Assembly: GCF_910592395.1 (NCBI RefSeq)
Contig: NC_088325.1
Span: 4,553,501 to 4,617,500, forward strand
DNA from: Lineus longissimus
Taxonomy: Eukaryota; Nemertea; Pilidiophora; Heteronemertea; Lineidae
Direction: 5' to 3'
DNA length: 64,000 nucleotides
Position numbers and translations under genes: made by a program. The notes below the pieces were generated by a model. The model was not told the origin of the DNA and made no database searches. It saw only the letters and a program-made list of their open reading frames with translations. Position 1 is the stretch's first letter, and the number at the start of each line of letters is the position of its first letter. Below are positions 1 through 12,500 of this stretch, piece after piece.

Positions 1-126
1 GTTGACGTGCAATAATTATATATTATTCTAAAAAAATAGAAGCTTGAAATAAAGTCTATGCGGTTTGCATGCATAAAGGTTTGATATACAAATTCTGTTG
101 ATGCGGTTTACACCACCGGTTTGGCA

Positions 127-163
127 GTCCCAGAGTCTTTCAAATATTTGAAAGACTCTGGCA
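127..163. repeat. short perfect palindrome
   Basis: The half-site CCAGAGTCTTTCAAA is followed by its reverse complement with almost no spacer. The same half-site, in a shorter palindrome, lies at about 32999-33021 and 62601-62623 inside the dispersed repeat described there. It may be the end or centre of an inverted-repeat element. No protein-coding sense was found around it. Confidence 0.6.
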
Positions 164-1762
164 GTACTAAGCAAAAATGTTTATACTGTCGTCATTTTGT
201 TGTTTTTTTTAATTCCGCCGCCCGCTCTATCTGTTCCCTCGGCATCCCAAGCAATGCGATTAAACTCTCTATATTAGGTCTTGATCATGGCAGAGTCATT
301 CTGTTATTGAATGATTCTGGTCATAAAGGGGCTAACACCGATACACTTAGGCGTGATATGCAAATGGTGAACAGAGAGAAGCTAGCTCACTCTGGGTGTT
401 TGGTTCAGGCCTTATAACCTCATTTCCCCATTCAACATTGGGATTTTCATTAGGTTTCTTGAAATCCGTGGTTTAAAAGAAAACTCGGACAAGGTCGGTA
501 GATTCTCCAACAAGTCATAAAACAATCAAGAAACCGTTTAGCCAGGGATCTGAATCTTATTGATTATATTGTAATCAAATTACTTATTAAATTCGTTATA
601 TATTACTAATTTATTACTAAGATAAATATTGATAAGATTGAAATTGCAAGAATCGTATAAGAAAAATATTGTTGGAATTTTTTTCGTAGCAATAAATCAT
701 AAGAAAACAATTTCATTAAAGTAATTATCGGTAAGATATTAATTTGCTATAACTTAGCAAGAACATAATTGACAATAATTTTTCTAACAAGAAATTGGTA
801 ATTTCTATCTTGCTATTTCTGTATTAAGAAAAATCTCGGTAGTTACTTGGTAAGATAAATATATTAAACCCATTAATTGCCGTACGCAGTGCACAGCAAC
901 TTAAAATCGTATTGATCATCCAGGTGTTAAACAGTTACAACCCTGATCTGAGATGCAAGAGTTCCCTTATTTGAAATTCCACCATGTTAATCATCACATG
1001 GTGTCCTACTCATTTCTCGACTATGTATCTTATGAATAGACTTTGCCAATATTGTAAACTCGTCTGGCAATTAAAACAAGCTGAAATGGAACACATTACA
1101 TCAAAAGGTACACCATTCGATCCTGCGTGTGCGTTTTCATCATGTCGGAGTCATTCATGTTTGCACCCGAATCGAACCCGCCCCATTTAGATATCGATTT
1201 CAATCAGTGAGAAAATAAACATACAAAGGCGTGCAATTCTAAATTACCTGACAACGAGGACCCATGGCTTATAGGCCGCGTATCCGATAGAAAAGAGGAC
1301 AGTATTCTTACCATTTGCCCGAATAAAGTGGCCTTTAATTAATTGTCCTTTTAGAACATCTGCAAAAGAAATACAAGTAAGATACACAATGAGAAAGTAC
1401 TAAGTATCGTCCTTTAGTAGTACAAAAACCATGAGTATATTGCAGCCTTTCGGACGAGGAAGTTTTTTGATTCAGGGAATTATCGCGCGAGGGCGCAAGT
1501 CTCATTTTGGTGCATGTATGATGTGGCACTCTTTTTTGAAGCTTCAGGTGCACATAATATAGTGAACACAGAAGCGCCACTGAGGACTGCTGCTGGCATA
1601 TCATAATTAACTGACGGTGTTTGAAACATGGCGGACGGTCGTTCAAATAATGGTGAACGGGTGATTGTGTTTTCTCCCAGAGCGGCTGGGGTTTATATTC
1701 ATGCGTATCAGCTTCAATGATATTGATGTCTTAAATTGTTAATGACTTATTGTTCTTTCCAG
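164..1762. other. non-coding spacer, probably intron of receptor gene 1
   Basis: AT-rich sequence with only short incidental reading frames. No domain, no splice-bounded exon and no clear repeat were recognised. Since the exon at 1763 begins with a polypyrimidine tract and AG acceptor, this is most simply the intron before it. Confidence 0.4.
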
Positions 1763-1911
1763 TATCCCAGCCAGTAACTCCCAGTCCACCTCAGTCCATT
1801 ACGGCTAAAGCTTTTTGGCCAATAGTGGCAACGGCACTATTTCTATTGCTTGTCACAGCAATCAGTATCTTCATTGCCGTGCGCGAAAGACATCGTCGAC
1901 AGGTTTTTAAA
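1763..1911 (+). CDS. receptor gene 1: transmembrane exon (partial gene)
   Basis: The exon follows a TTCTTTCCAG acceptor and enters in phase 1, as extracellular-domain exons of Ig/FN3 receptors usually do. It encodes a proline-rich juxtamembrane stretch (VTPSPPQS), about 22 hydrophobic residues (WPIVATALFLLLVTAISIFI) and a basic stop-transfer sequence (VRERHRRQ). This reads as a type I single-pass membrane protein. Either donor, GTGAGT after 1911 or GTTTTT after 1902, ends in phase 0. That matches the phase-0 tail exon at 24406 and last exon at 32030. The extracellular exons must lie left of the window. The ligand is unknown, and linkage to the later exons is inferred from phase and order only. 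Confidence 0.6.
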
Positions 1912-2900
1912 GTGAGTTTTCAGGTTATTTTTGTTGCAGCTTCTTGGCACTTTTCTTAACCATTTGCTGTTGCATAAACTGCTCAGTAGCTACCTTGTCG
2001 AGTTCATATTGAGTCATAATCATAAGAATATCACACCCGCTGTGAAAAGATCGCTTGAATGGGCACTTAAAGGGATACGGCGTTCATGTTTACTAGTAGT
2101 GGTGGGTCAGGGAAATTAAAATAAAGTTATATACACAATGCAGTACATGTAGTGCAGTCATCGTTCACGCATTTTTGCTGAAACTTTGCACATGTCTGTC
2201 TACACAACGACAATTTATCTTCAGTTCTACGATAAACGCGATTGTATATTTTGAAATTCACTTTTAAATTTCAAATTTTTAAGGAACTTTAAAGGAATAA
2301 AAGAAAACAGATATTAACTCTTATCTTTGCAAATAAACTTCCCGAAGTTGTTGCCACAATCAACATTTTATTTTCATTGCTGACCAGCTCGAGATTGAAT
2401 TGCGATTTTTCTTAAATTCCTGCCAAGTCAGATAATAATGCTGCGGTCCAATCAGCATTAGAGAAAGCTGTGTAGCTTTCGGTTCACGGTGTAGCCTGGG
2501 GTCATCACTCTACTCTGGCCAATTGACCGTGTTAAAACGATGTCCTGGCGTCGTAAGAAGTTATATTGCAGTGCTGGAGTATGAAGAGAAATATCGAGCT
2601 GGTGACTTCGGAAGATTTGGTATTAACATATTATTCCAAATTGTGAGTTAAAGAGATCCAAGCATGGCACAATTCTTTATTCAGACTAGGTGAACGTGGT
2701 AAAAATAACTAAATTGGTGATTACTGCTTATGCAGCTCATTGGCTACATATTCATCTGAGTCGAAACTGCTAACATGTATCCCGCTTCTTCCCGCCCAGG
2801 TTTTAACTGGGTCGTTCAAAACTCCCCATTTCTACATGCATTTTGCTTTAGGTTTCATCTAATCACCGATTAAGGTTGTTAGTACAGTCTTAAAGACAAT
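1912..2900 (+). other. intron sequence of receptor gene 1
   Basis: No reading frame of note, no recognised repeat family and no RNA gene. It follows the donor at 1911. Confidence 0.4.
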
Positions 2901-4815
2901 TTCACGGCGTAAAGCATACTCATAATGCGTACTTAGGATATCAGGCAAGTATGTACTCCTTTAAAGAGGAAACTAGGTTAGTTGTAACGGTATTGGCGCC
3001 CAAAAGTTTAATGAGAGCGAAGATTTCTTATGGCTATTTCAAAATACAGAGGTAATATTCCAAATTTGATATAGTGCAACTTAAAGCAAATAGTGATCGA
3101 GTGCTCAACTGTTATTTTAATATATAATTACCCCAGCTATAGGCCTGTATTCCGAATTTAAGCTACACTAACCTGGTAGTTTTACAGTCGAGATGGTTCA
3201 ACGCAGGGAATTACCTCGATAAATGACGATTGAAATGCATTGAAGCTGAGGATGGCATTCAGCTCTCATGTGTCATATTACTATTTGGTCATCTCTACCG
3301 TCCAGGGACCGGCTGTAAATCTCCGCTATCTGGTTTTGCGGCCGCTAAACCACCGTTGTCTTAACAGGCTGCCAATGTTGCTCCGTTAGGCTTAGCGGCC
3401 GCTATGCCACCGCTAAGTTAGCGGTACCTCAAGGGTTTTGTCAATGGGTGCTACTAAGTTTTAGCGGAACGCTAGGGTTCCGCTAAGTTTAGCGGTCCCC
3501 CTAACTTAGGCGGTTGCTTAATTAACTAGGCTTTGAACAACCGGGTTAAGGTTTCAGTTGACTCATTGGTGGAGAGAACCAAGTTGGGCATAGTGCTTTG
3601 TTCAAGAACATATAGATAAAACAGCTATGATCATTCCACATGTTTCAAAAGTCGAATCCGCGACCTCCTGATTGAGCACAGTGCTCTAACCTAAATATTG
3701 TCTGTGCTACCACTCACAGGTGTTGGTACATGTGAAGGAGTACACAAATAAATAGCAGAATGGTTAATCTGATCCCAAAACTGTCATCTGCATGAAGACC
3801 TGTGTCAGCGAACAGTTATTCCCACTTCCCCTGGCTAATGATAAGGACATTTGCTTCATGTACTGTAACTCTATAGCCGGGCACACTAGGTTATGCCATA
3901 TACAAAGTCATTCACGGTAAGAGGGTTAACTCACCTCACTCTAAAGGCAGACATACGTTTCTGAAGACAAATTTAAACAAGCTATCTCACTGTAAAATGA
4001 GCAAATCTTACTGATTTCTGACTTCCTGAAGAACTTGGCTGAAGAACTTGACATAGTAGCTAATACACATCCAGGTTCCCCTCTCTCTCTAAGATGCAAA
4101 GTTTTCTCTTTCTCTTTGATCCACCCTCCTTATTTTTGCAAATCTTATGTGTTCGCCAATATTTGACAACTCAGACCACACATTATTGTCGTCGGGAATG
4201 AGAATAGTTAATTCAACAATTATTTTCAAATAGCTTTACTAGTTTCATGACGCTACTGGTCTATGAGAAAGGTATAATTTCCCTCGAAAAGCACCCTGGC
4301 TCCAAAATATGTTAATGGTCGACATCATTTGCATAATTGCCCGAGTTCAACACATTTAAAAACATCAACAATAGGCTTAACATTTTCGTAGACCCTGATA
4401 ACCTAATAGAGTTATCCTCTGAAGAGAACAGCTCTAAAATTCCAAAATGCCACGTTAAGGTATGACATGATCATGAAGAGGGTCATGTAATAGGTCTTGT
4501 CACAATGAAATATAAAGCATTGTCTGATTACAAGGTTGAAGTTGCAGAAGTTCTAGGTGATGTCATTTTCACTGCTGTTTTAGATTTTACCAGCGATAGG
4601 CCGACAAATTCGAAGTATTAAATCCGAAATTCAGAGGAAAACAATTAATTTTTGAAAAATATAAATTTTGGTTGAATCTGTCTGCAGTTTGGCAAAATGA
4701 ATATCCCAGTTACGTTGGGCCTGGGCGGTGCATTCATCCGACGTGACAATTTTAATTACTGCTCTAGTTTTTTGTTTAAGATGATTCAGTTTGGGGCATT
4801 TAGAGTGGAATAATC
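2900..4815 (+). repeat. mosaic repeat block, copy 1 (duplicated at 25.1-29.5 kb)
   Basis: Three segments recur in the same order and strand downstream: about 3190-3560 matches 25130-25500; about 3700-4090 matches 25560-26050; and about 4210-4815 matches 28395-29475. The first segment contains GGCCGCTAA/TTAGCGGCC inverted motifs. The copies differ by scattered substitutions and indels, so the duplication is old. No protein-coding content was seen. Confidence 0.65.
3640..3735 (-). repeat. tRNA-derived SINE fragment
   Basis: Read on the minus strand, this shows a degenerate tRNA-like pair of Pol III boxes: a GGTTAGAGCACTG A-box region, then GGTCGCGGATTCGAC resembling a B box. Related copies lie at about 5160-5240 (same strand) and 25745-25830 (opposite strand). 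Confidence 0.45.
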
Positions 4816-5943
4816 AGATGCCCATAAACCCTATCCTGACCAGGGCGATATGGTGTCATATCCCAACGGGCGGACTTAGGGCAGCAATCCCTCAAATAAG
4901 GACCCCAATCCTCGTGAGACAGTGCCGAAGTCGACAATACAGGCTGCTTTATCAGCCCATATCCCTTCGAACGTCCTTTTGATCATTTCTTCCAAGCCAT
5001 TGGGTTGCTTATGGACTGTTCTTTATGGATTCTCGTGTCTCACATTACCATTTTGGCATATTTGCCGTCCAGGTCCCATTGATTTATGGGTGGAGAGAAC
5101 AAAATAGGGCTAATTAGCTCTGTGTTCTCCTCAAGAGCGCAAATAAATAACAGCTATGATCTTTCCAAGAGTTGAACCTGTGACCTTCTGAGTACGAGTC
5201 CGGTGCTGTAACAATAATCCTGTCTTTGCCACTACTCTCAACTACATCAGTGGTACAAGTGAAAGAGTATGCAAATAAATAGCAAAATGGTTTATCTGAT
5301 CCCAAAACTGTCATCTGCATGAACACAACCGTGACAGCGAACAGTTAAGCACGCTAGGTTATACCATACACAATGTCATTCTCGGTATAAGAGGATTAAT
5401 TCATCTCACTCTAAAGGCAGAAGTACGTTTCTGAAGACAAATTAAAACAAGCTATCTCACAGTAAAAATTAGCAAATCTTTCTGATTTCCAGGGCAGAAG
5501 AACTTCACATGATAGCTAATCCACATTCAGGTGCCCCACTGTCTCAACGGGACCAAGACGACCGGCTTCTCTTTCTCTTTGTTCGACCCACTTATTTTCG
5601 AAAGTCTGGTGTGTTCGCGATTATTTGACAACTCAAACCAAGTATTGTTTTTTGGGCTGAGAATAGTAAAAATAATTTTTTGAATTTATTATTTTCACTG
5701 GTTTTATGACAAAAGGATAGGCGGCGCTACGGGTCTGTGAGAAATGTAGCATAGGTCTCAAATACGACCTGGCTTCGTAATTCGGTATTGGCCGACCTCA
5801 TTTGCATAATTGCCCGAGTTGTGTGGAACAGTGCCCGAACAGTGGGCTTAAAATGTTCGTAGATCCTAATAACCTAGATATTGTTTCCTTATGGTGCTTG
5901 TTCATCGAGCCAATTCATGGAATTTCAGTAATGGCGGACTTAA
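4816..5943. repeat. further diverged repeat copies, including a SINE
   Basis: Sequence from about 5360 to 5880 resembles 3900-4400 and 25860-26050. About 5160-5240 is a diverged minus-strand tRNA-like SINE. The right end (about 5880-5943) matches the block around 24190-24260, where it is broken by the LINE fragment that follows. Confidence 0.5.
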
Positions 5944-6998
5944 TTGGCAAAGGTGCTTCGTTATGATGTTCCGCAGGGGTCTGTTCTCGGGCCGTTACTG
6001 TTCCTAATTTACATTCTCCCGCTTGGAGAGCTTCTAAAAAAGAGCCCTGCCAGACGACATGGCTTTGCAGACGATAAACAAGTCTATATGGCTCTCCATG
6101 TGCTTATAAAGGCTAATATCCAAAGTCAGTGTTCTGTGCTAGAGGAAAGGTTGACTGCAATCCATGAGTGGTTCCACGACAATTTCCTTAAGGGAAACCC
6201 TGACAAGACAGAAGCATCATTGTTTGGTACGCGTCAGTTGCTTCAGAAATTGGACTTACAGTCCATTAATGTCGCTGGAAACGTCATTTAACTGTCAAAA
6301 GTGCCAATACGAAATATTGGTGTTCTATTCGACTCTGCCTTGTCTATTGATGGATGCTCACGTCAGGAGTGTTGTTAGTTCAGCCTCCTTCCACCTCCGC
6401 AACATTGGGATCATAAGAAAGCAGCTCACAAAGGATGCAACAAAACTACTAACCCAAGTCCTAGTTCTAACCAGACTCGACTATTGCAATAGTACCCTTG
6501 CGGAAATTGCCGAATCGTCACTGGATAGATTACAACTTATCCAGAACCGTGCTGCGCGTATGGTCACCGGGACCAAACCATGGCAACACACCCCGATCCT
6601 AATGCAACTACACTGGTTGCCAGTTCGGAAACGGATTGAGTTTAAATTGATGGTGTTCACATTCAAGGCTGTGAACGGCCTGGCGCCTCTCTACATCAAC
6701 GAACTTATTTGTCCGTACACTACCGCCCGATCACTCCGTTCTGAGGCACAGCATCTTCTTATCGAGCGTCCATTCCGGCTGGTAACATTCGGGGCAAGGG
6801 CATTCTCAGTGCATGCCCCTCGAATATGGAACTCACTAGGCCATGACCTGGGGAAAGAAACTGACTCCATCACCTTCCAAAAAAACTTGAAAACTTTCCT
6901 CTTCCGCGAGCATTTTGGAGTGTGAGTGCTTTTGAACATTGTATTCAGTGGGAAAGGCGCTATACAAAAGATAATTTCATTCATTCATTCATTCATTC
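5944..6998 (+). pseudogene. 5'-truncated CR1/L2-like LINE (reverse transcriptase end)
   Basis: The left part encodes reverse-transcriptase core motifs: QGSVLGPLLFLIYI, then HGFADDKQ with the FADD catalytic box. It then shifts frame near 6290. A second frame (to 6925) carries the C-terminal region typical of Jockey/CR1/L2 LINEs, with LDYCNS, LQNRAARM-like and LHWLPVRKRI sequences. The endonuclease and upstream regions are missing. The 3' end is GGCGCTATACAAA followed by an ATTC microsatellite, a tail style known in these clades. It is a dead fragment. It interrupts a repeat whose two halves continue at either side and are intact at 24190-24320. Confidence 0.85.
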
Positions 6999-7056
6999 AT
7001 ATTGCTCAAGGCATATCAACGGGCACTCTCTTGAATATTGATGAGTATTCAACACA

Positions 7057-7590
7057 GTGATGAAGAAAGGTCACCCTCATGTCCAGCTTCAACCCCTTGG
7101 CTCCCGGACTTCGTATGCAGCTCATGAATGGTGGTTTGCAGGAAAACATTTTCCAAACCAGCCAATCATATTGCCGCCAAAAACATGTTTAAAAAAATGC
7201 AAAAAAATAACGTCATCATACCTAGATAAGTTGCCTGAAAACGGCCCGTCGCCGGCTGACTAACTACATGACCCATTCACTCATTGAGAACGTATAACGC
7301 AATGCTCTTGGAAGTTATTCTCCAGAGACAAGGTGGGATACACTTTCTTGCATGTCACTCTGTTTAAGTGCAAATTGTGGTTATCGGCCAGGTGACTCTA
7401 ACTTTGGCCAGAGGGGCAGATAATAGTCAATTGCAAGCTGCCTTCTCATCAGCACTTAGATTTTATCCCCCTTTGTCAAATTTTCCTCCATAAATTAGCA
7501 TTTGAGACTCGGTCATTCAATTTGATCTTGAAAATGTTCCTTTAACATCTATTCATATGCATATCTCCAATCCACTTACAAATCTACATT
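7057..7590 (+). repeat. interspersed repeat, copy also at 20340-20890
   Basis: It aligns over its length to 20340-20890 with frequent substitutions and indels. Shared landmarks are CCCCTTGGCTCCCG near the start and GAGACTCGGTCAT near the end. The copies flank the LINE pair but diverge too much to be target duplications. Confidence 0.6.
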
Positions 7591-7597
7591 CAGGTGC

Positions 7598-7598
<1 letters not shown>

Positions 7599-7634
<36 letters not shown>
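7599..7634 (+). repeat. (TC)n microsatellite, LINE insertion target
   Basis: A run of CT dinucleotides lies directly against the 5' end of the first Tx1-type LINE. The same kind of tract lies between the two LINEs and after the second. Confidence 0.85.
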
Positions 7635-7637
<3 letters not shown>

Positions 7638-7820
7638 GGGGGAGGTCACGTTTCATGTCGGTCTCCGATACTTTCACAGTTTTCGCTTATTTAGGTTTCA
7701 CGTTTCTTTTCGCTTTTTGGTTCTTTGTTTTCGTTAATATTCAGGCTAGCTTCTGGCTGGTAAGTTTTGGTCACTTTTTGTGGCCTTTGTGGGCTTTTGG
7801 GAACTTTGGTTTTCAAAATC

Positions 7821-9542
7821 ATGCAGGATTCTCAGGTTCCTGGGCCTAGCAAGGCATACACTACACCATGCAATAGGCCCACACATACGTCAGGCACTGG
7901 TAGTGCAGACGGGCCTAGATCACCAATCAATAGCAGCAAATCATTTGCAGAGGTATTGGATAATCCAATGAGTCAATTGATAAAAGAGGACCTTTTCTGG
8001 GGTATGAGCCGAGAACACGGAATACAATGCAGGTTTATTGATGACGCTACCTTGGACGATTACTTGCTCCCAATAGCTAATATTGTCGGAGCAGAGAATA
8101 TTGTCGCTGCTTCTAAATGTGAGAGAAAAGCGAAGGTTTTCTTCACGTCTATGACTTTTGCGAATATTGTTACTGCTCATGGGTTGACTGTGAATGGACA
8201 CTTCTTAGACGTTCATCCGGTTGGAAAGCCGACTACCAACCTCATTATTTCCGGGGTACCACCCTTTCTGCCCAACGATGCCATAATAATGCAGCTTCGT
8301 CAATTCGGAACAGTAACCAATAACATCCGTTACATCCCTCTTGGTACCAGGCAAAAGGGCCTAAGTCACATCAAGTCTTTTCGTAGACAAACTAGGATAA
8401 GTCTCGATCCCGGGGCAGAGCTACCGAATACTCTGATGGTTCCGTCTGGTCCTGACCTGGTCAAGGTCTACTTGTCAACAGATAACAATCTACGGTGCGA
8501 TATGTGTAAGAAAATCGGCCATCCTACGCGTCGTTGTCGTTCAAAAGCAAATTCAACTACTGTGGCTCCTCCTGTCGCAGGAAAAGCACAAGCCGCTTTG
8601 TTGGCTTCGACAAATGATCCAAAAACAAGCACCCCAGCCATTCCCACTGTCGCAGGACCTGCAGCGCAGGAGTCCGTTGGAGACTATGTTTCAAAATCAA
8701 TCAGGAGTGTTGTTGTGGACCCAAAGGCCAGCACTGACCGTCAAAATCTAGATTCCTCTCAAGATGACACTCAACCACGCCTAGGTTTGAATACGGATTC
8801 TCTGCAATATCCTATGGACACCTCTCAAATAGACAGTTTCAACCCTCTTGTTGGCAATGCACAGCCCCATCAACCAGTTGACACGCCCTCAGTCGATACT
8901 CTTGTGGATACGGGCTTGCCGTTCACTCTCGATGGCTTGAACTTCTCTCTAACGGCCCCTTACGTATCTGGAAATGCTGCTGAGAGTGATTCAGTTCCGA
9001 CAAAGAACGACAGTCATCAAGCGTGCCTTCCATCCAAGCCAGCAACTAGAAAGTCGCGTGCTAGGTCTTTGTCGCCTACCCCATCAACGTCACCGCACAA
9101 TAGTGACTCGGCCTCGCGCAAGGTCCCACGTATTGAAAAAACTATATCTGCAACAAACGCACAACCTCCTGATGAACCCATTGCGGAGCTTGGGAATGAT
9201 GATGCGGAGGATGGATCAGCTATGGATCTGGATCGCTCCTTTGACACAATTTCCCAGATATCCGTCTCATTCGACAACATGTCTCAAGCTTCAGATGTAC
9301 AGTCTGACCCATTTGCCATCATAAAAGCAAACGAATCAGGAGATCTCTTCTCGAACAGGAGGGTCATCGAGTTTCTAAAATACGTTAAAGGTTCTCCAAA
9401 GCCCCTGCTAAAGGCTAAAGAGTTTACTAATGATGTCGGGAAGCTGCAGAGAAGTCTTCGCAACTACAGAAGTACAAACAAACTTTCGTTGGGGGACCAA
9501 AGGAAGATAACAAGACTTGTCGACCATCTGAATAAATCCTAA
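7821..9542 (+). CDS. LINE copy 1 ORF1 protein, 573 aa
   Basis: ORF1 protein of the Tx1-type LINE, expected to bind the element RNA in a ribonucleoprotein. The reading frame is open from 7767, but the first ATG is at 7821 (MQDSQVPGPSK), which I take as the start. A CCHC zinc knuckle of spacing C-x2-C-x4-H-x4-C (CDMCKKIGHPTRRC) sits near residues 226-239, after a region with RRM-like character (TTNLIISGVPPF, FGTVTNNIRYIPLG). A long Ser/Thr/Pro-rich acidic linker follows, then a basic C-terminus. It is intact. The second copy differs at only a handful of residues. ORF2 begins 26 nt after its stop, in another frame. Confidence 0.85.
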   Translation: MQDSQVPGPSKAYTTPCNRPTHTSGTGSADGPRSPINSSKSFAEVLDNPMSQLIKEDLFWGMSREHGIQCRFIDDATLDDYLLPIANIVGAENIVAASKCERKAKVFFTSMTFANIVTAHGLTVNGHFLDVHPVGKPTTNLIISGVPPFLPNDAIIMQLRQFGTVTNNIRYIPLGTRQKGLSHIKSFRRQTRISLDPGAELPNTLMVPSGPDLVKVYLSTDNNLRCDMCKKIGHPTRRCRSKANSTTVAPPVAGKAQAALLASTNDPKTSTPAIPTVAGPAAQESVGDYVSKSIRSVVVDPKASTDRQNLDSSQDDTQPRLGLNTDSLQYPMDTSQIDSFNPLVGNAQPHQPVDTPSVDTLVDTGLPFTLDGLNFSLTAPYVSGNAAESDSVPTKNDSHQACLPSKPATRKSRARSLSPTPSTSPHNSDSASRKVPRIEKTISATNAQPPDEPIAELGNDDAEDGSAMDLDRSFDTISQISVSFDNMSQASDVQSDPFAIIKANESGDLFSNRRVIEFLKYVKGSPKPLLKAKEFTNDVGKLQRSLRNYRSTNKLSLGDQRKITRLVDHLNKS

Positions 9543-9568
9543 CTTTCTGTCTACCTACGTATCTTCCA

Positions 9569-12500
9569 ATGGCTTGTTTGGTGGTTGTCTTGATTATGTC
9601 TCTGTCCGTTATTTCGGCTAATGTTAATGGTTGCCACGATTCATTAAAACGTGCAGAAACCCTTAGCTTCTTAAAATTGCTCAAATCGGATGTTTACTTC
9701 TTACAAGAAACGCACGCTTCCTCAGCAGATGAGGCATTTTGGAACGTTGCTTGGGGTGGCACTATTCATTTTTCTCACGGAACCATAAATGCTAGAGGAG
9801 TAGCCATTCTCTTCTCTTCCAGGATGCTAGGGTATGATGTTTCGGTCAATTATCCCGTAGCTAGTAGGTGCATTCATATCCACGGTACCTTCAAAGGACA
9901 CGGTCTCAACTTCCTAAATGTTTACGCGCCCAACAATGGGGCTAATCGTATAGCGTTTTATAAAACAATTGGTACATACCTCGCTTCCATAGACAACGAT
10001 GATCCTTTCATTGTGGGTGGTGATTATAACTGTACCCTTACGCCTAGTTTTGACCGACTGAGCGGCAAGGAAACCAACGTTGCTTCGAGTCATGCTTTGA
10101 GAGACGTCATCGATAAGCATGAGCTAATTGACATTTGGCGTTCAAAAAAATCCAGATAAGATTGAATTCACATGGTCCTGTCGCACGAACCTAAGGAATT
10201 CCGCAGCGAGGCTTGATCGTTTCTATGTTTCAGACTACATTGCAAATCACGTTTCTCAAGTGGAGACCCTGAAAGCTTTCAGGTCTGATCACTCACCGGT
10301 AAAACTTCTTATCCAGTTACCAAACAAAACGTCAATTCCTTCACCACACTGGTGTCTGAACACTGATATCCTCTCTGAGACTGCATATGGCAGGGAAGTT
10401 CGTGATTTTTGGACATCTTGGCAAGCTTGCAAAACCCAGTATGACTCTCTCTCTCTTTGGTGGGAAATTGGAAAGAATCGGCTCAGGTTGATCTCTAAGC
10501 AACATTCCATAAGGAAGAACAGAATAGCCGCTGCTGAGGAGAACAAACTAAATCAAGGGATTCATAGGTTGGACTTGCTTCCCAAGCCACTTGACTTGGC
10601 CGATACAGCTGAGCTTGAGGAGAAAAAGCAGCTACTTCAGACTTTGAAGGAAAGGAAAATTCGCGGAGCATGTGTCCGGTCACGTTTCCAGTTCTTGCAT
10701 CATTTTAACGCGTCAACGTCTTATTTCTTTAGCTTTGAAAAGAAGAAGGGCATAAACAGGACAATTTCTAACCTGAGGAAGGAATCTGGAAAAGTGGTCA
10801 CTGACCCCAACGACATACGGGATATGGCAAAAGATTTCTACTCCAATCTCTTCGCAAAGGAGCCAACTGATTCCGATGCTCGGGATCATTTGCTTCGTGA
10901 TCTACCAACACTATCCGAAGACCTCAGGAACTCTTGTGATAGTCCCTTAACGCTCGATGATCTCACGGAAGCTTTGTCAACCAGCTCGAGTAATAAATCC
11001 CCAGGTATAGACGGTCTACCTTTTGAGTTTTATAAAACGTTTTGGAGCATACTAGGTCCTGACTTACTAGATGTTTTCACCTATGCTGTCGCAAAAAGCG
11101 AGCTACCTATATCGTGTAGACGCTCAGTTGTTACACTTTTGCCTAAGAAAGGGGACCTCAGTTGCCTAAAACATTGGCGTCCTGTATCACTTCTGTGTTG
11201 TGATTATAAACTCTTCACAAAGGCCTTATCAAACCGTTTAAAACACTGCCTACCGGAGGTCATTCACCCTGACCAGTCGTATACGGTTCCAAATAGGTCA
11301 ATTCTCAATAACATATCGCTTCTACGAGATACGCTTTTCTACTACAACAAGAACAACCTAGATCTTGCAGTTGTTTCCATTGACCAGGAAAAAGCGTTTG
11401 ATCGGATTGATCATGATTGGCTCTTTCGTGTCCTCCGGACTCTTGGTTTCGGAGAGTTCTACATATCCTGTATCAAACTTCTATACGTTGATGCTGAGTG
11501 TATTTTGAAAATCAATCGATCTCTTGGTGCTCCTTTTGGATTCACTCGTGGAATTCGACAAGGTTGTCCATTGTCGGGGTCGCTCTATGCTATTGCAATT
11601 GAGCCTCTTCTCAATAACATTCGGATGAATCCTGATATACAAGGGTTGTCTTTTCCAGATACGGATTTACCACCTACTAAACAGAGTGCGTATGCTGATG
11701 ACTTAAATGTCTTTATTACATCCAATCCAGGGTTCGTGGCTTTAAAAAACTGTATCAGCACTTATGAGAGGGCCAGTTCGTCCAAGGTCAACTATACAAA
11801 ATCCACAGGTCTATGGTCCGGTGCGTGGCGGAATAGACCTGATCGACCACTCGGGTTGTTGTGGAACAACAAGGGCGTGAGAAGTCTCGGAATCTTTCTT
11901 GGCAACGAAACGTTGTTTGAAAAACAAAACTGGGATAACACCATGGAGAAGCTCAAGGTGAAATTTGGGGCATGGACGCCTGTCCTTAACTGCTTGTCTG
12001 AAAGAGGCAAGGTGTTGCTTATTAACAGTCTTGTTCTGTCGACACTTGTATACAAGCTTCAAGTCATTACACCCCCGGCTACATTGGTGGCTGATGTTCA
12101 GCGACTCATGCTAGATTTTTTCTGGACCAACAACAAACACTGGATACCTTCGGAAATTTTGTCTTTACCAGTTTACGATGGTGGCCTTGCGCTTGGCAAT
12201 GTCAAATGCAAAATCAGAGCTTTCCGACTACGGTTCCTCAGATACGTCCTTTACGGGGAAAGGGGTCATCCCTGCTACGCTGTTGCTCTCTACTACCTCA
12301 AGAGTCTTCTAGGCCTCAACTATACCCAGGAATTTCTAGTTGCTCGTTTTCCAAACGAGATCATCCGCACTCTCCCAAGGTTCTATTCGGAGTCAATTCG
12401 TACCATCTCCCAGATCTCCATAATTCGTGAACCTGACACTCTAACCCTCGAACAAATTATCTCCGAACCAGTCTTCTTTAACCCGGATATTCTCCCTAAC

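Noticed and set aside
3640-3735. Functional tRNA gene
   Set aside because: Only A-box and B-box-like stretches are present; the cloverleaf cannot be drawn and copies are diverged, so it is a SINE.
7655-7849. 64-residue hydrophobic frame in the LINE leader (also at 14002)
   Set aside because: Phe/Trp-rich leader sequence overlapping the ORF1 start in another frame; no support as an independent gene.
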